Of a stretch of 64,000 nucleotides of DNA, positions 33,971 to 42,342 are shown piece by piece. The stretch covers positions 1 to 64,000 of the forward strand of contig JAPSLP010000024.1 of NCBI GenBank assembly GCA_031180665.1. The letters run 5' to 3'. This stretch comes from Cupriavidus sp. Its GTDB lineage: Bacteria; Pseudomonadota; Gammaproteobacteria; Burkholderiales; Burkholderiaceae. The notes beneath the pieces were generated by a model that had not been told where the DNA came from, ran no database searches, and saw nothing but the letters and a program-made list of their open reading frames with translations. Made by a program: the position numbers and the translations under genes. How positions within the stretch are numbered: position 1 is the first letter of the stretch; every line of letters begins with the position of its first letter.

Positions 33971-35314
33971 TCAACGCAGCGTCAGGCTGGCATGCGCGCC
34001 TTCGACGAAGCGCACCCGCAGCCGCGGACCGTGCTTGCGCAGCGCGGCGTCGGCCCAGCGCTGGACCTGCTCCATGTGGGCGATATGGCTTTGCTGCGTT
34101 TGTGCGGCGGCGGTGGTGTTGAACCAGAACGTGAATGGTCGCGAGTCGGCTTGCGGCGCGCGTGCCCGCTGGTCCGCCGGGCCGACGCGCGAGGCCAGCA
34201 AGGCATCGAGCACCGCCAGCTCCGGATTGGAGTGCGCGCCGTTGCCGCAGAACAGGTAGTGGTCGGCCGACACCGTGCGGCAGAATGCCGGCGACATGTT
34301 GTGCTCGGAGCCGTGATGCTGGACCTTCAGCACGTCAAGGTGCAGCGCGCCGTCGCGCAGCAGTTCGGCCTGCTTGAGCCCGGCCAGGATCATGTCCGGA
34401 TGGGCGTCGCCGGTCAGCAGCACGCGACGGTCTTCCTCCTCGACCAGCAGGATCAGCGACGCAATGTTCGGTGTGGTGACGCCCTGATACGACGGCGTGC
34501 CCTCCCACTCGCGCAGGTCGAACGGATCGTCGGCCCGGCCGCCCGCCATCGCCAGCAGCCCGCTGGCATAGCGGTCGCGGATGGCCTGCGCGCGCAGCCG
34601 ATTGGCGGGATCGCGCAGCCAGTGGTTCCAGCCCTCGCGCAGCCGCTTCAGCTCCGCCGCGGTGGGGGCGAGCACGCGGATGCGCAGCGATCCCAGCGAC
34701 TGCACCGGTGCGTCGGGCCGCGCGACGATCAGCTTGCCGGCAGGGGCCGCGGTCGGTGCCACGCCCGGCGCCATGGCCTCGCCCAACGGCGCATTCAACG
34801 GAATATCGAGCAGATCCGCCTTGACCAGCCGGGATACCCGCAGTGCCTGCGGCACCGAATTGGCAATGCGCGCGTACTCGCGCCCCAGCACCTCGAGCGG
34901 CGCGACATGGCTGGCCCGCAGCGCCCGCGCGCTGGCCGCCAGCAGCGTGTGGATCGGTCCCGCATTGGCACCGATCTGATCGTGGAAGGCGTTGTGCCAC
35001 AGCGCGCCGATGCGCGGCACGCGCCGCGACTGCGGCTTGGCGGGCGGATCGCCGCGTTCCGCGTGGTAGTCGTAGACCTTCCATTCGAGCGCGGCCTCGA
35101 GCATCGCCAGCACGCCGCCCAGATGATCGTCGTCGATATGGGAGACGTAGACCAGATCGAGCATGGCGTCGTCGCGCGCGAGCCTCTCCAGCGACGGCGC
35201 GACGAAATCGCGCATCGCCGCGCCGGTGCCGCCGTCGCACAGCATGCGGTGGCCCGATGCCGCCTCGATCAGCAGGCAGTCGCCCTGATAGGACTGGAAC
35301 AGGCGGATCTTCAT
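33971..35314 (-). CDS. ComEC-like metallo-beta-lactamase fold hydrolase
   Basis: MKIRLFQSYQGDCLLIEAASGHRMLCDGGTG...VYVSHIDDDHLGG (HxDDDH)...VLLTGDAHPD...LKVQHHGSEHN. Confidence 0.85.
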   Translation of the reverse strand: MKIRLFQSYQGDCLLIEAASGHRMLCDGGTGAAMRDFVAPSLERLARDDAMLDLVYVSHIDDDHLGGVLAMLEAALEWKVYDYHAERGDPPAKPQSRRVPRIGALWHNAFHDQIGANAGPIHTLLAASARALRASHVAPLEVLGREYARIANSVPQALRVSRLVKADLLDIPLNAPLGEAMAPGVAPTAAPAGKLIVARPDAPVQSLGSLRIRVLAPTAAELKRLREGWNHWLRDPANRLRAQAIRDRYASGLLAMAGGRADDPFDLREWEGTPSYQGVTTPNIASLILLVEEEDRRVLLTGDAHPDMILAGLKQAELLRDGALHLDVLKVQHHGSEHNMSPAFCRTVSADHYLFCGNGAHSNPELAVLDALLASRVGPADQRARAPQADSRPFTFWFNTTAAAQTQQSHIAHMEQVQRWADAALRKHGPRLRVRFVEGAHASLTLR

Positions 35315-37485
35315 GCGCGCCTCCGCGCCGGTGGGTCGCGTCGCTCGATGCGCTCATCGAAGGCGCGCGCCTCCTCGATGGCGGCGACCGGGTCGATCAG
35401 GCCGTAGCCCGCATCGTTGCGCCAGGCGTAGTCATGCGAGGGCAGTGGGCGCGCGGTGCGCCGCAGGATCCCCAGGCATTGCGCCGCCGTCAGCGTCGGC
35501 TTGGCGGCCAGCATCAGCCCGATCACGCCGCACACGTAGGGACTGGCCATGCTGGTGCCGGTCATCGCGACCCAGCCGCCGCCCTCGACGAAGCCGTTGG
35601 CGGCGACGATGCCGGTGCCCGGCGCGCAGACGTCGGGCTTGTTGCGCCCGTCGCGCGTCGGGCCCTGGCTGCTGGAGATATGGACTCGCGCCTGCTCCGC
35701 GTCGGCATTGGCCACGCCGATGACCCAATGCGCGCAGGCCAGTGAATTGATCGAGTGCGAATCGACGTTGGTAGCCTCGGCGAAGAACGACGGGAACCGG
35801 TAGGCCGCCAGCTCGCGCCGGCGCTGCAGCTCCATCGGATCGTCGCGCTCGATCCACGCGTGAAAGCGGCCGTCGCGGATCTCGTCGCCATGCAGCCGCA
35901 CCTTCCACACGCCGGCCGTGATCGGCGTATAGGCGCGCGCATCGAGGAAGGGCGACAGGTAGACGCCGATGTAGTTGTCGCCGTTGGACGGATGGTAAAG
36001 CTCGTTGTAGACCGACAGCACGGTGCCGTCGGCCAGCCTGCGGTTCTCGATGTACTGCCGCGGCGCGACCTCGTACCACTCGGCCGAGCCGGGCGGCTGC
36101 ACCGAGACCGTGAAGCGGTCCTGCGCGCCGTACCAGATCTCCAGTTCGTTCTCGGACAGGTCGGCAATGCCGTCACCGACCACGATCCATTCGAGCTCGA
36201 CCGTCAGCCCCTTTGCCGCGATCTTGCCGCTGGTATGGATGCGGCCCATGATCCAGCCGAAGCGGTCCTCGTCGGTGGGGCGCTCCTGTCCGGCATTGCC
36301 GGCCGCGATCGACATCGCGCGGCCCGGCGTGGCGAGGAATGCGTCGAGCCAGCGACAGGTACCGTTGGCGCCGTCGTGCGAGCCGCCGTTGGTCCCCAGG
36401 CTGATATTGATCGACAGCGGCAAGCCCTCCCGCTCGGCCACAGCCAGCAGATATTCGACCGCATGAACGATGCGCGAGGCATCGCTGAACGTCCAGCGCC
36501 GCGCGGCGTAGTCGTCGCCGGGCGCCTCGACGCTGATCAGCACGCCGGCGATCAGCGCGCCGGGGCACAGGCCCCGATTGCCCGCCGCGATGCTCGCCAC
36601 ATGCGTCGCATGCGATGCGGGCTCCTGCTGCGACTGGCGCTCCAGTTCGGTGGCGGGCGGTCCGCCCTTGCGCGCGGCCTGCAGCGCCGCGTTCAGGCGC
36701 TCGCGCGTCAGTTCGGCGCCATAGCCGAAGGCCTGCGGCGGCGGCCGGAAGTCGCCGCCCTGGTCCCAGATCGAGAGGAAGCGCGTATTGCCGTCGGCAT
36801 CGAGAAAATCCGGATGCGAGAAGTCGAAGCCGCCCACATCGATGATGCCGATCAGCACACCGGCGCCGCTTTGCGGCTGGCCGTCGACCGCGACGCGCCG
36901 CGGCGTGGGTTCGATCGCCGCCGCTGCCGCCGGGCCGCGCTCGGGGCGCGGCAGCCGCAGCGACAGCGTCTCGCTGCGGTGCACGTAGCGCACGCCGTCG
37001 AGCGCGGCCAGCGCGCGCAGCGTGGAGATCGGCACGGTGGCCGCGATGAAATTGCGCCGATGCAGCAGCGGCATGGCGGGCTGCTGGCCGGGCCGGCGCC
37101 GATGGCCGGCCTCTGCCAGCATGCGGTCGATGGCGCGCAGCACATGCTCGGTATCGTCGGGCGCGCCCGGCTCGCGCGGCTCCGTTTCGACGATCACGTT
37201 GATGAAGACGTCGTCGGCCACCGGCATGGCCTGCTGCTTGGGCCGCGTCACGCGGCCGCGATGCACCGCCAGGCAGTGGTAATCGCTGAGGCCGGCGGCA
37301 AAGCGGTCGCGTTCCTGCTGCTCGATCGTCAGCCGGCGCTCGGCCGGTTCGGGCAGCGCGGACTTGCGGGTGACCACGCATTGCGAGTACTGCGCGCGCA
37401 GCTGGTTGACCGGCTCGCTGCCGTTGCTGACCTGGCGCAGCTTGGGATGCAGATGCTGCAGGGGCGGGGTATTGTCGCGTGGCAT
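35311..37485 (-). CDS. S8 family serine peptidase (subtilase) with N-terminal prodomain-like segment, no obvious signal peptide
   Basis: Asp motif IGIIDVGGFDFSHPDF, His motif ASHATHVASIAAGN, Asn AAGNAG, Ser motif GTSMASPYVCGVIGL. Stop overlaps the start of the MBL gene (ATGA). Confidence 0.9.
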   Translation of the reverse strand: MPRDNTPPLQHLHPKLRQVSNGSEPVNQLRAQYSQCVVTRKSALPEPAERRLTIEQQERDRFAAGLSDYHCLAVHRGRVTRPKQQAMPVADDVFINVIVETEPREPGAPDDTEHVLRAIDRMLAEAGHRRRPGQQPAMPLLHRRNFIAATVPISTLRALAALDGVRYVHRSETLSLRLPRPERGPAAAAAIEPTPRRVAVDGQPQSGAGVLIGIIDVGGFDFSHPDFLDADGNTRFLSIWDQGGDFRPPPQAFGYGAELTRERLNAALQAARKGGPPATELERQSQQEPASHATHVASIAAGNRGLCPGALIAGVLISVEAPGDDYAARRWTFSDASRIVHAVEYLLAVAEREGLPLSINISLGTNGGSHDGANGTCRWLDAFLATPGRAMSIAAGNAGQERPTDEDRFGWIMGRIHTSGKIAAKGLTVELEWIVVGDGIADLSENELEIWYGAQDRFTVSVQPPGSAEWYEVAPRQYIENRRLADGTVLSVYNELYHPSNGDNYIGVYLSPFLDARAYTPITAGVWKVRLHGDEIRDGRFHAWIERDDPMELQRRRELAAYRFPSFFAEATNVDSHSINSLACAHWVIGVANADAEQARVHISSSQGPTRDGRNKPDVCAPGTGIVAANGFVEGGGWVAMTGTSMASPYVCGVIGLMLAAKPTLTAAQCLGILRRTARPLPSHDYAWRNDAGYGLIDPVAAIEEARAFDERIERRDPPARRRA

Positions 37486-37765
37486 CGGGGTTCTCTCCTC
37501 GTCGCGCTGGCTACATAGCCTAACGGCTTCGTGCCGGCACGGCCACTGCAAAATTTTCAAGCGTGAGTTCAGCGCGATTGCCGCCCGGCTGCGATCTATC
37601 CGCGATCCGGGCAGGCGGCGTTCTATCATGCGGACTGACGCGGTGTTTGTACTCTGTCCCGATGACACGGCCGTTGCCGCGATCAAACAGGAAAACCCGG
37701 AACCTGCCCATGCTTGCATTGACCATGAGAACGACGACGAGATTGATCACGAGATTGAGGACACG

Positions 37766-38890
37766 ATGGACGAGCTGATCGAGGCCTGGCCCGCTTGGCT
37801 GCGCTTCGAGCAGCCCACGCCCGGCCTGCTGATCGGCGGCCTGGTGCTGTTCATCGTGCTGGCCGTGCTTGGGCTATGCCTCGTTCGCATCGCGCTGGTG
37901 CTGATCCATCCGGTGGTGCGGTTGCTCGATTCGCTGCGGCACGTCGCGCGCGATGCGCTGCACGCGCGGGCGGGCGAGCGCTGGCCGCGCGTGCTGAAGC
38001 TGCTGGAGCGCGAGGTCGCCGAAATCCTGCTGGTGGCGATCGCGGCCGTGGTGCTGCTCGGCAGCGGCGGCTTGCTGATCTGGCTGGCGCTGGCGGTGGC
38101 CGCCCAGACGCCGCTGGTGCGGGTAGACCAGGCGGTGTTCGCGTGGCTGCAGCAGGGACGGCAGGACTGGCTCGATGTCGCGATGACCGCCATCACCGAA
38201 TTCGGCGGCGCGCGCATCTCGGTGGCGATCGGCATTGCGGTGTTCGGCTGGCTGGCGTGGCGCCGTGCCTGGGCCGCCGCGGTCTATTGGACGATCGCGC
38301 TGATCGGCGCGCGCGCCTGCGTGCTGGTGCTCAAGTACGGCCTGGCGCGCGGCCGGCCGGCCAGCATCTACGGCGGCGTCGAGTCGTTCTCGTTTCCGAG
38401 CGGTCACGCGACCAGCAGCATGGTCACCTACGGCTTTCTGGCCTTTCTGCTCTGCGTGCGGCAGCCCTGGCGCGTGCGCATCCCGGTGCTGGCGGTGACG
38501 GCGACCGTGGTGGTCGCCATCGGCCTGTCGCGGCTCTACCTGGGCATGCACTGGCTGTCGGACGTGGTGGCGGGCTACGCGCTCGGCATGGCGTGGATCG
38601 TGATGCTGGCGACCGCCTATCTGACACTGCATGTGCCGGCCAAGCTCGCGCCGGCCCCGCTGGCCGGCGTCGCCGCGGCCGCGGCGCTGGCGATGGGGGC
38701 GTGGGTGGCCGTCTATCATCTGCCCCACAATGTGGAGCGCTACCGCGATGCCGCTAAGGCCGTGCCCGTTGCGCCGGCGCCGGAGAAGGGGCGGGGGCCG
38801 GCTCGGCTGGATCGGCCGCTGGAGGGACCGCCGGCGCCGGCGCCGGCGTCGACGATGGTGCCGATTGCGACGATGCCGGTGTCGGCGTAG
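37766..38890 (+). CDS. PAP2-superfamily phosphatase
   Basis: KYGLARGRPAS...FSFPSGHATSSMV...GLSRLYLGMHWLSDVVAGYALG (three PAP2 motifs). Start at MDELIEAWPAW. Confidence 0.88.
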   Translation: MDELIEAWPAWLRFEQPTPGLLIGGLVLFIVLAVLGLCLVRIALVLIHPVVRLLDSLRHVARDALHARAGERWPRVLKLLEREVAEILLVAIAAVVLLGSGGLLIWLALAVAAQTPLVRVDQAVFAWLQQGRQDWLDVAMTAITEFGGARISVAIGIAVFGWLAWRRAWAAAVYWTIALIGARACVLVLKYGLARGRPASIYGGVESFSFPSGHATSSMVTYGFLAFLLCVRQPWRVRIPVLAVTATVVVAIGLSRLYLGMHWLSDVVAGYALGMAWIVMLATAYLTLHVPAKLAPAPLAGVAAAAALAMGAWVAVYHLPHNVERYRDAAKAVPVAPAPEKGRGPARLDRPLEGPPAPAPASTMVPIATMPVSA

Positions 38891-40229
38891 TACCAGCGGC
38901 GTTGCCCCTGCCGCTGCCGCTGCCGCCGCCGCCGCCGCCGCGGCCCGCAGGCAACCGCGACACCAGCAGCTGGTCGATCTTGTGGTGGTCGATGTCGAGC
39001 ACCTCGAAGCGGTAGCCCGCGGTCTCGATGAATTCGGACTTTTTCGGGATGCGTTTCAGGGTGTAGATCACCAGCCCGGCCGCGGTGTCGACGTAGTCCT
39101 CGGCCGGCAGCGCGTCCAGGTCCAGCGCCTTCTTCAGGTCCACCAGCGGCGTCACGCCGTCGACCAGCCACGAGTCCTCGTCGCGCCGCACGATCTGCTC
39201 GTCCTCCGACGAATACAGGATGTCGCCCATCAGCGCGCCGACGATATCGTCGAGCGTGACGATGCCGACCACGAGGCCGTATTCGTTCATCACCACCGCG
39301 AAGCTCTGGTGCATCTCGCGAAAGCGCGTCATCGCCTCGGACAGCGTCAGCGTGTCGGGGATCACCAGCACGTTCTTGTCGTAGTGCCGCGCCAGATTGG
39401 CGATCGCGGAATCGGCCTCGTCGGCCAGCATCGAGCGCAGGATGTCCTGCGATTCGACGAAGCCCTGCACGTCGTCCAGATCGTGGTCGCAGACCGGATA
39501 TTGCGCGTGCGGATACTTGACCAGCTTGCGCCGCAGGCTGTCGGCGCTCTCGTCCAGCGCGAGGTAGACCACCTCGTCGCGCGGCGTCATGATCGCCGTC
39601 ACGCTTTTGGAGTCCAGTTCGAACACGTTCTCGATCAGATGGATCTCGTGCTTGAGCAGCACGCCGGCCTCGGCGCCGGCATCGACCATCGCCGCGATAT
39701 CTTCGGACGTGATCTGCTCGACCGTCTTGGTCGGCAGGCCGAGCAGCCGCAGCGCGGCATCGGCGGCGGCGTTGAACAGCCAGACCAGCGGCTTGAGTAC
39801 CTTCAGAAGCCACAGCATCGGCTCGATCACCGCCAGCGCGCAGGCCTCCGGAAAGCTCATCGCGATCCGCTTCGGAATCAGGTCGGCGAACTGGATGAAC
39901 AGCAGCGTGACCACCAGGAACGAGCCGATATTGGCGATGCGCTGCGCGACCGTGTCGGTGAAATAGGGCGACAGCAGCGCCAGGGCAACGTCCGACAGAT
40001 GCTTCTCGCCCAGTACGCCGGCCAGGATGGCGACGGTATTGACGCCGATCTGCACGATGGTGAAGAAGTTGCCCGGCTCCTCCTTGAGCAGCATCACCTT
40101 GGTTGCGCGCCGGTCGCCACGCTCGGACAGCGTTTGCAGCTTGGTACGACGCGCGGCGGTCAGGGCGATCTCGGAGACCGAGAAGAAGGCGCTGATCAGG
40201 ATCAGCAAAAGCAGGATCAGGACGAACAT
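38754..40229 (-). CDS. Hemolysin/CorC-family CNNM + CBS domain membrane protein
   Basis: MFVLILLLLILISAFFSVSEIALTAARRTKLQ...IMTPRDEVVYL...FAVVMNEYGLVVGIVTLDDIVGALMGDI...; Pro/Ala-rich tail. Confidence 0.92.
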   Translation of the reverse strand: MFVLILLLLILISAFFSVSEIALTAARRTKLQTLSERGDRRATKVMLLKEEPGNFFTIVQIGVNTVAILAGVLGEKHLSDVALALLSPYFTDTVAQRIANIGSFLVVTLLFIQFADLIPKRIAMSFPEACALAVIEPMLWLLKVLKPLVWLFNAAADAALRLLGLPTKTVEQITSEDIAAMVDAGAEAGVLLKHEIHLIENVFELDSKSVTAIMTPRDEVVYLALDESADSLRRKLVKYPHAQYPVCDHDLDDVQGFVESQDILRSMLADEADSAIANLARHYDKNVLVIPDTLTLSEAMTRFREMHQSFAVVMNEYGLVVGIVTLDDIVGALMGDILYSSEDEQIVRRDEDSWLVDGVTPLVDLKKALDLDALPAEDYVDTAAGLVIYTLKRIPKKSEFIETAGYRFEVLDIDHHKIDQLLVSRLPAGRGGGGGGSGSGRGNAAGTTPTPASSQSAPSSTPAPAPAVPPAADPAEPAPAPSPAPAQRARP

Positions 40230-40494
40230 GGCGATGGCGGCAGGGGGCCGGTGGCTTGGGGCCGGAGGGGCGCTTCGATGATGGTGCAGGCCGATGCGGA
40301 CTGTCAATGCGAACCGAACGCCGCCTGGATTGGCTGTTATATAGCCATAATAAATTGTTATTTTCGATTCGATAGCGTTTGTCTTACTCTGTGCCGGTAC
40401 GCATGGGGTGCCGAACGTCTGCCGGAACGCCGGCCCAAGCGCCGTCAGGTGCATGCACTATCATGCCGTCCATCAACTTCGATTGGAGAACTCG

Positions 40495-41295
40495 ATGACC
40501 TGGTTTCCCGCTGGCTGGATTCGCCCCCTGATCGCGGCGCCGTTGCTCGCCATGGCGATGGCCGGCGCGCATGCCGCCGATCTGCTCGACAACGTCAAGC
40601 AGGCCGGCGTACTGAAGATCGGCTTGGAGGGCACCTACCCGCCGTTCGGCTATCGCGGTGCCAACAACCAGCTCGAAGGCTTCGACGTCGACGTCGCGCG
40701 CGCGGTGGCGGGCAAGCTGGGCGTCAAGCCGGAGTTCGTCACCACCGAATGGAGCGGCATCATTGCCGGCCTGCAGGCGGGCAAGTTCGACGTGATCGTC
40801 AATCAGGTCAACGTGACGCCGCAGCGCAAGCAGGTGCTGGACTTCTCCAAGCCCTACGTCTACTCGGCCGCCCAGCTGATCCAGCGCAAGGACGACAAGC
40901 GCGAGTTCAAGTTGCTGGAGGACCTGAAGGGCAAGCGGCTGGGCGTCAGCCTGGGCAGCAACTACAACGAGCTGGCCAAGTCGGTGGCCGGCATCGACGT
41001 CAAGACGTATCCGGGCGCGCCGGAATATCTGCGCGACCTGGCCGCGCAGCGTGTCGATGCCGCGCTGAACGACCGGCTGATGGTCAACTACCTGATCAAG
41101 ACCTCGAACCTGCCGCTGCGCGCCGGCGCGGTGGTGCAGGGCGGCGATACCGAGGTCGCGATCCCGTTCCGCAAGGACAATCCCAAGTTCGCGCAGGCGC
41201 TCGACCGCGCGCTCGACGATCTGCGCAAGGACGGCACGCTGACCAAGCTGTCGGTCAAGTGGTTCGGCGCGGACGTGACCAAGCCGGTCAAGTAA
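40495..41295 (+). CDS. Polar amino-acid (cystine-type) ABC transporter substrate-binding protein
   Basis: ADLLDNVKQAGVLKIGLEGTYPPFGYRGANNQLEGFDVDVARAVAGKLGVKPEFVTTEWSGIIAGLQAGKFDVIVNQVNVT. Confidence 0.9.
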   Translation: MTWFPAGWIRPLIAAPLLAMAMAGAHAADLLDNVKQAGVLKIGLEGTYPPFGYRGANNQLEGFDVDVARAVAGKLGVKPEFVTTEWSGIIAGLQAGKFDVIVNQVNVTPQRKQVLDFSKPYVYSAAQLIQRKDDKREFKLLEDLKGKRLGVSLGSNYNELAKSVAGIDVKTYPGAPEYLRDLAAQRVDAALNDRLMVNYLIKTSNLPLRAGAVVQGGDTEVAIPFRKDNPKFAQALDRALDDLRKDGTLTKLSVKWFGADVTKPVK

Positions 41296-41304
41296 GCCCG
41301 CCTG

Positions 41305-41378
41305 CGTCGTCCCCGCGAATGCGGGGACCCAGCGACTTTCCGCGACGCTGGATTCCCGCATTCGCGGGAATGACGCGA
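41305..41378. repeat. Large imperfect inverted repeat (BIME/REP-like)
   Basis: cgtcgtccccgcgaatgcggggacccagcg...cgctggattcccgcattcgcgggaatgacg. Confidence 0.75.
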
Positions 41379-41406
41379 GGGGTGTGGAAGCGTTGGCGCA
41401 AGCCAG

Positions 41407-41440
41407 ACGGCAGTGCAAGCGCACTGCCGTTTTGTTTTTT
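41407..41440 (+). terminator. Rho-independent-type hairpin upstream of the permease gene
   Basis: ACGGCAGTGC-aagc-GCACTGCCGT followed by tttgtttttt. Confidence 0.75.
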
Positions 41441-41512
41441 GGGGCACCACTTTATGATTCCGACTTTGCGCGCTCTCTTGCGCGGCCACTTGCGCCCCTG
41501 ATCCCGCCTGCC

Positions 41513-42172
41513 ATGCCATCCCTTCAACTGGTAATCGATTCGCTGCCCGTGCTGCTGCAAGGCATGGTGCTGACCATCAAGTTCGCACTGTCGTCGATGG
41601 CCTTCGGGCTGGTGATCGGGCTGGTGGTTGCGCTGATGGGGATCGGCCACAACCGCGTGCTGAGGGCGATCGCACGCGTCTATGTCAGCGTGATGCGCGG
41701 CACGCCGCTGCTGGTGCAGATCTTCGTGGTGTATTACGGCCTGCCGGGCATCGGCATCGCGCTCGAACCGACCCCGGCGGGGGTGCTGACGCTGAGCCTG
41801 AATGTCGGCGCCTATCTGTCGGAGAGCATGCGCGGCGCGATCCTCGGCATTTCGCGCGGGCAATGGCTGGCGGCCTATAGCCTGGGGCTGACACCGGCGC
41901 AGACGCTGCGCTACGTGGTGGGGCCGCAGGCGCTGCGCATCGCGGTGCCGAGCCTGTCGAACAGCCTGATCAGCCTGATCAAGGACACCTCGCTGGTGTC
42001 GGTGATCACGGTCACCGAACTGCTGCGCACCACGCAGGAACTGATCGCCGCGACCTACCAGCCGCTGCCGCTCTACCTGGCCGCGGCGGCGATCTACTGG
42101 GTATTGAGCACGCTGCTGTCGTTCGTGCAGCGGCTGCTGGAGCGCAGGCTGTCGTTGCCGGGACGGCATTGA
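41513..42172 (+). CDS. Amino-acid ABC transporter permease
   Basis: VLLQGMVLTIKFALSSMAFGLVIG...YVSVMRGTPLLVQIFVVYYGLP...GAILGISRGQWLAAYSLGLTPAQTLRYVVGPQALRIAVPSLSN. Confidence 0.92.
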   Translation: MPSLQLVIDSLPVLLQGMVLTIKFALSSMAFGLVIGLVVALMGIGHNRVLRAIARVYVSVMRGTPLLVQIFVVYYGLPGIGIALEPTPAGVLTLSLNVGAYLSESMRGAILGISRGQWLAAYSLGLTPAQTLRYVVGPQALRIAVPSLSNSLISLIKDTSLVSVITVTELLRTTQELIAATYQPLPLYLAAAAIYWVLSTLLSFVQRLLERRLSLPGRH

Positions 42173-42199
42173 GGGGCGGGCAGGGGAGGCGGGCGCTGT

Positions 42200-42336
42200 T
42201 GGCCTCTCCCCCGGTCCCTTTCCCGCGAGCGGGAGAGGGGCGGAACACCGTGCGGCGCTGACCGGGGGCAACGGAGCTCAAGGCCGCGCGGGCCTGCTCC
42301 CTCTCCCGCTTGCGGGAGAGGGTCGGGGAGAGGGCA
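42200..42336. repeat. Two REP-like inverted repeats downstream of permease / cphA'
   Basis: ctcccccggtccctttcccgcgagcgggagagggg and ccctctcccgcttgcgggagagggtcggggagaggg. Confidence 0.6.
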
Positions 42337-42342
42337 AACGCC

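Noticed and set aside
35755-37518. 587-aa plus-strand ORF
   Set aside because: Antisense to the subtilase gene, which has a complete catalytic triad.
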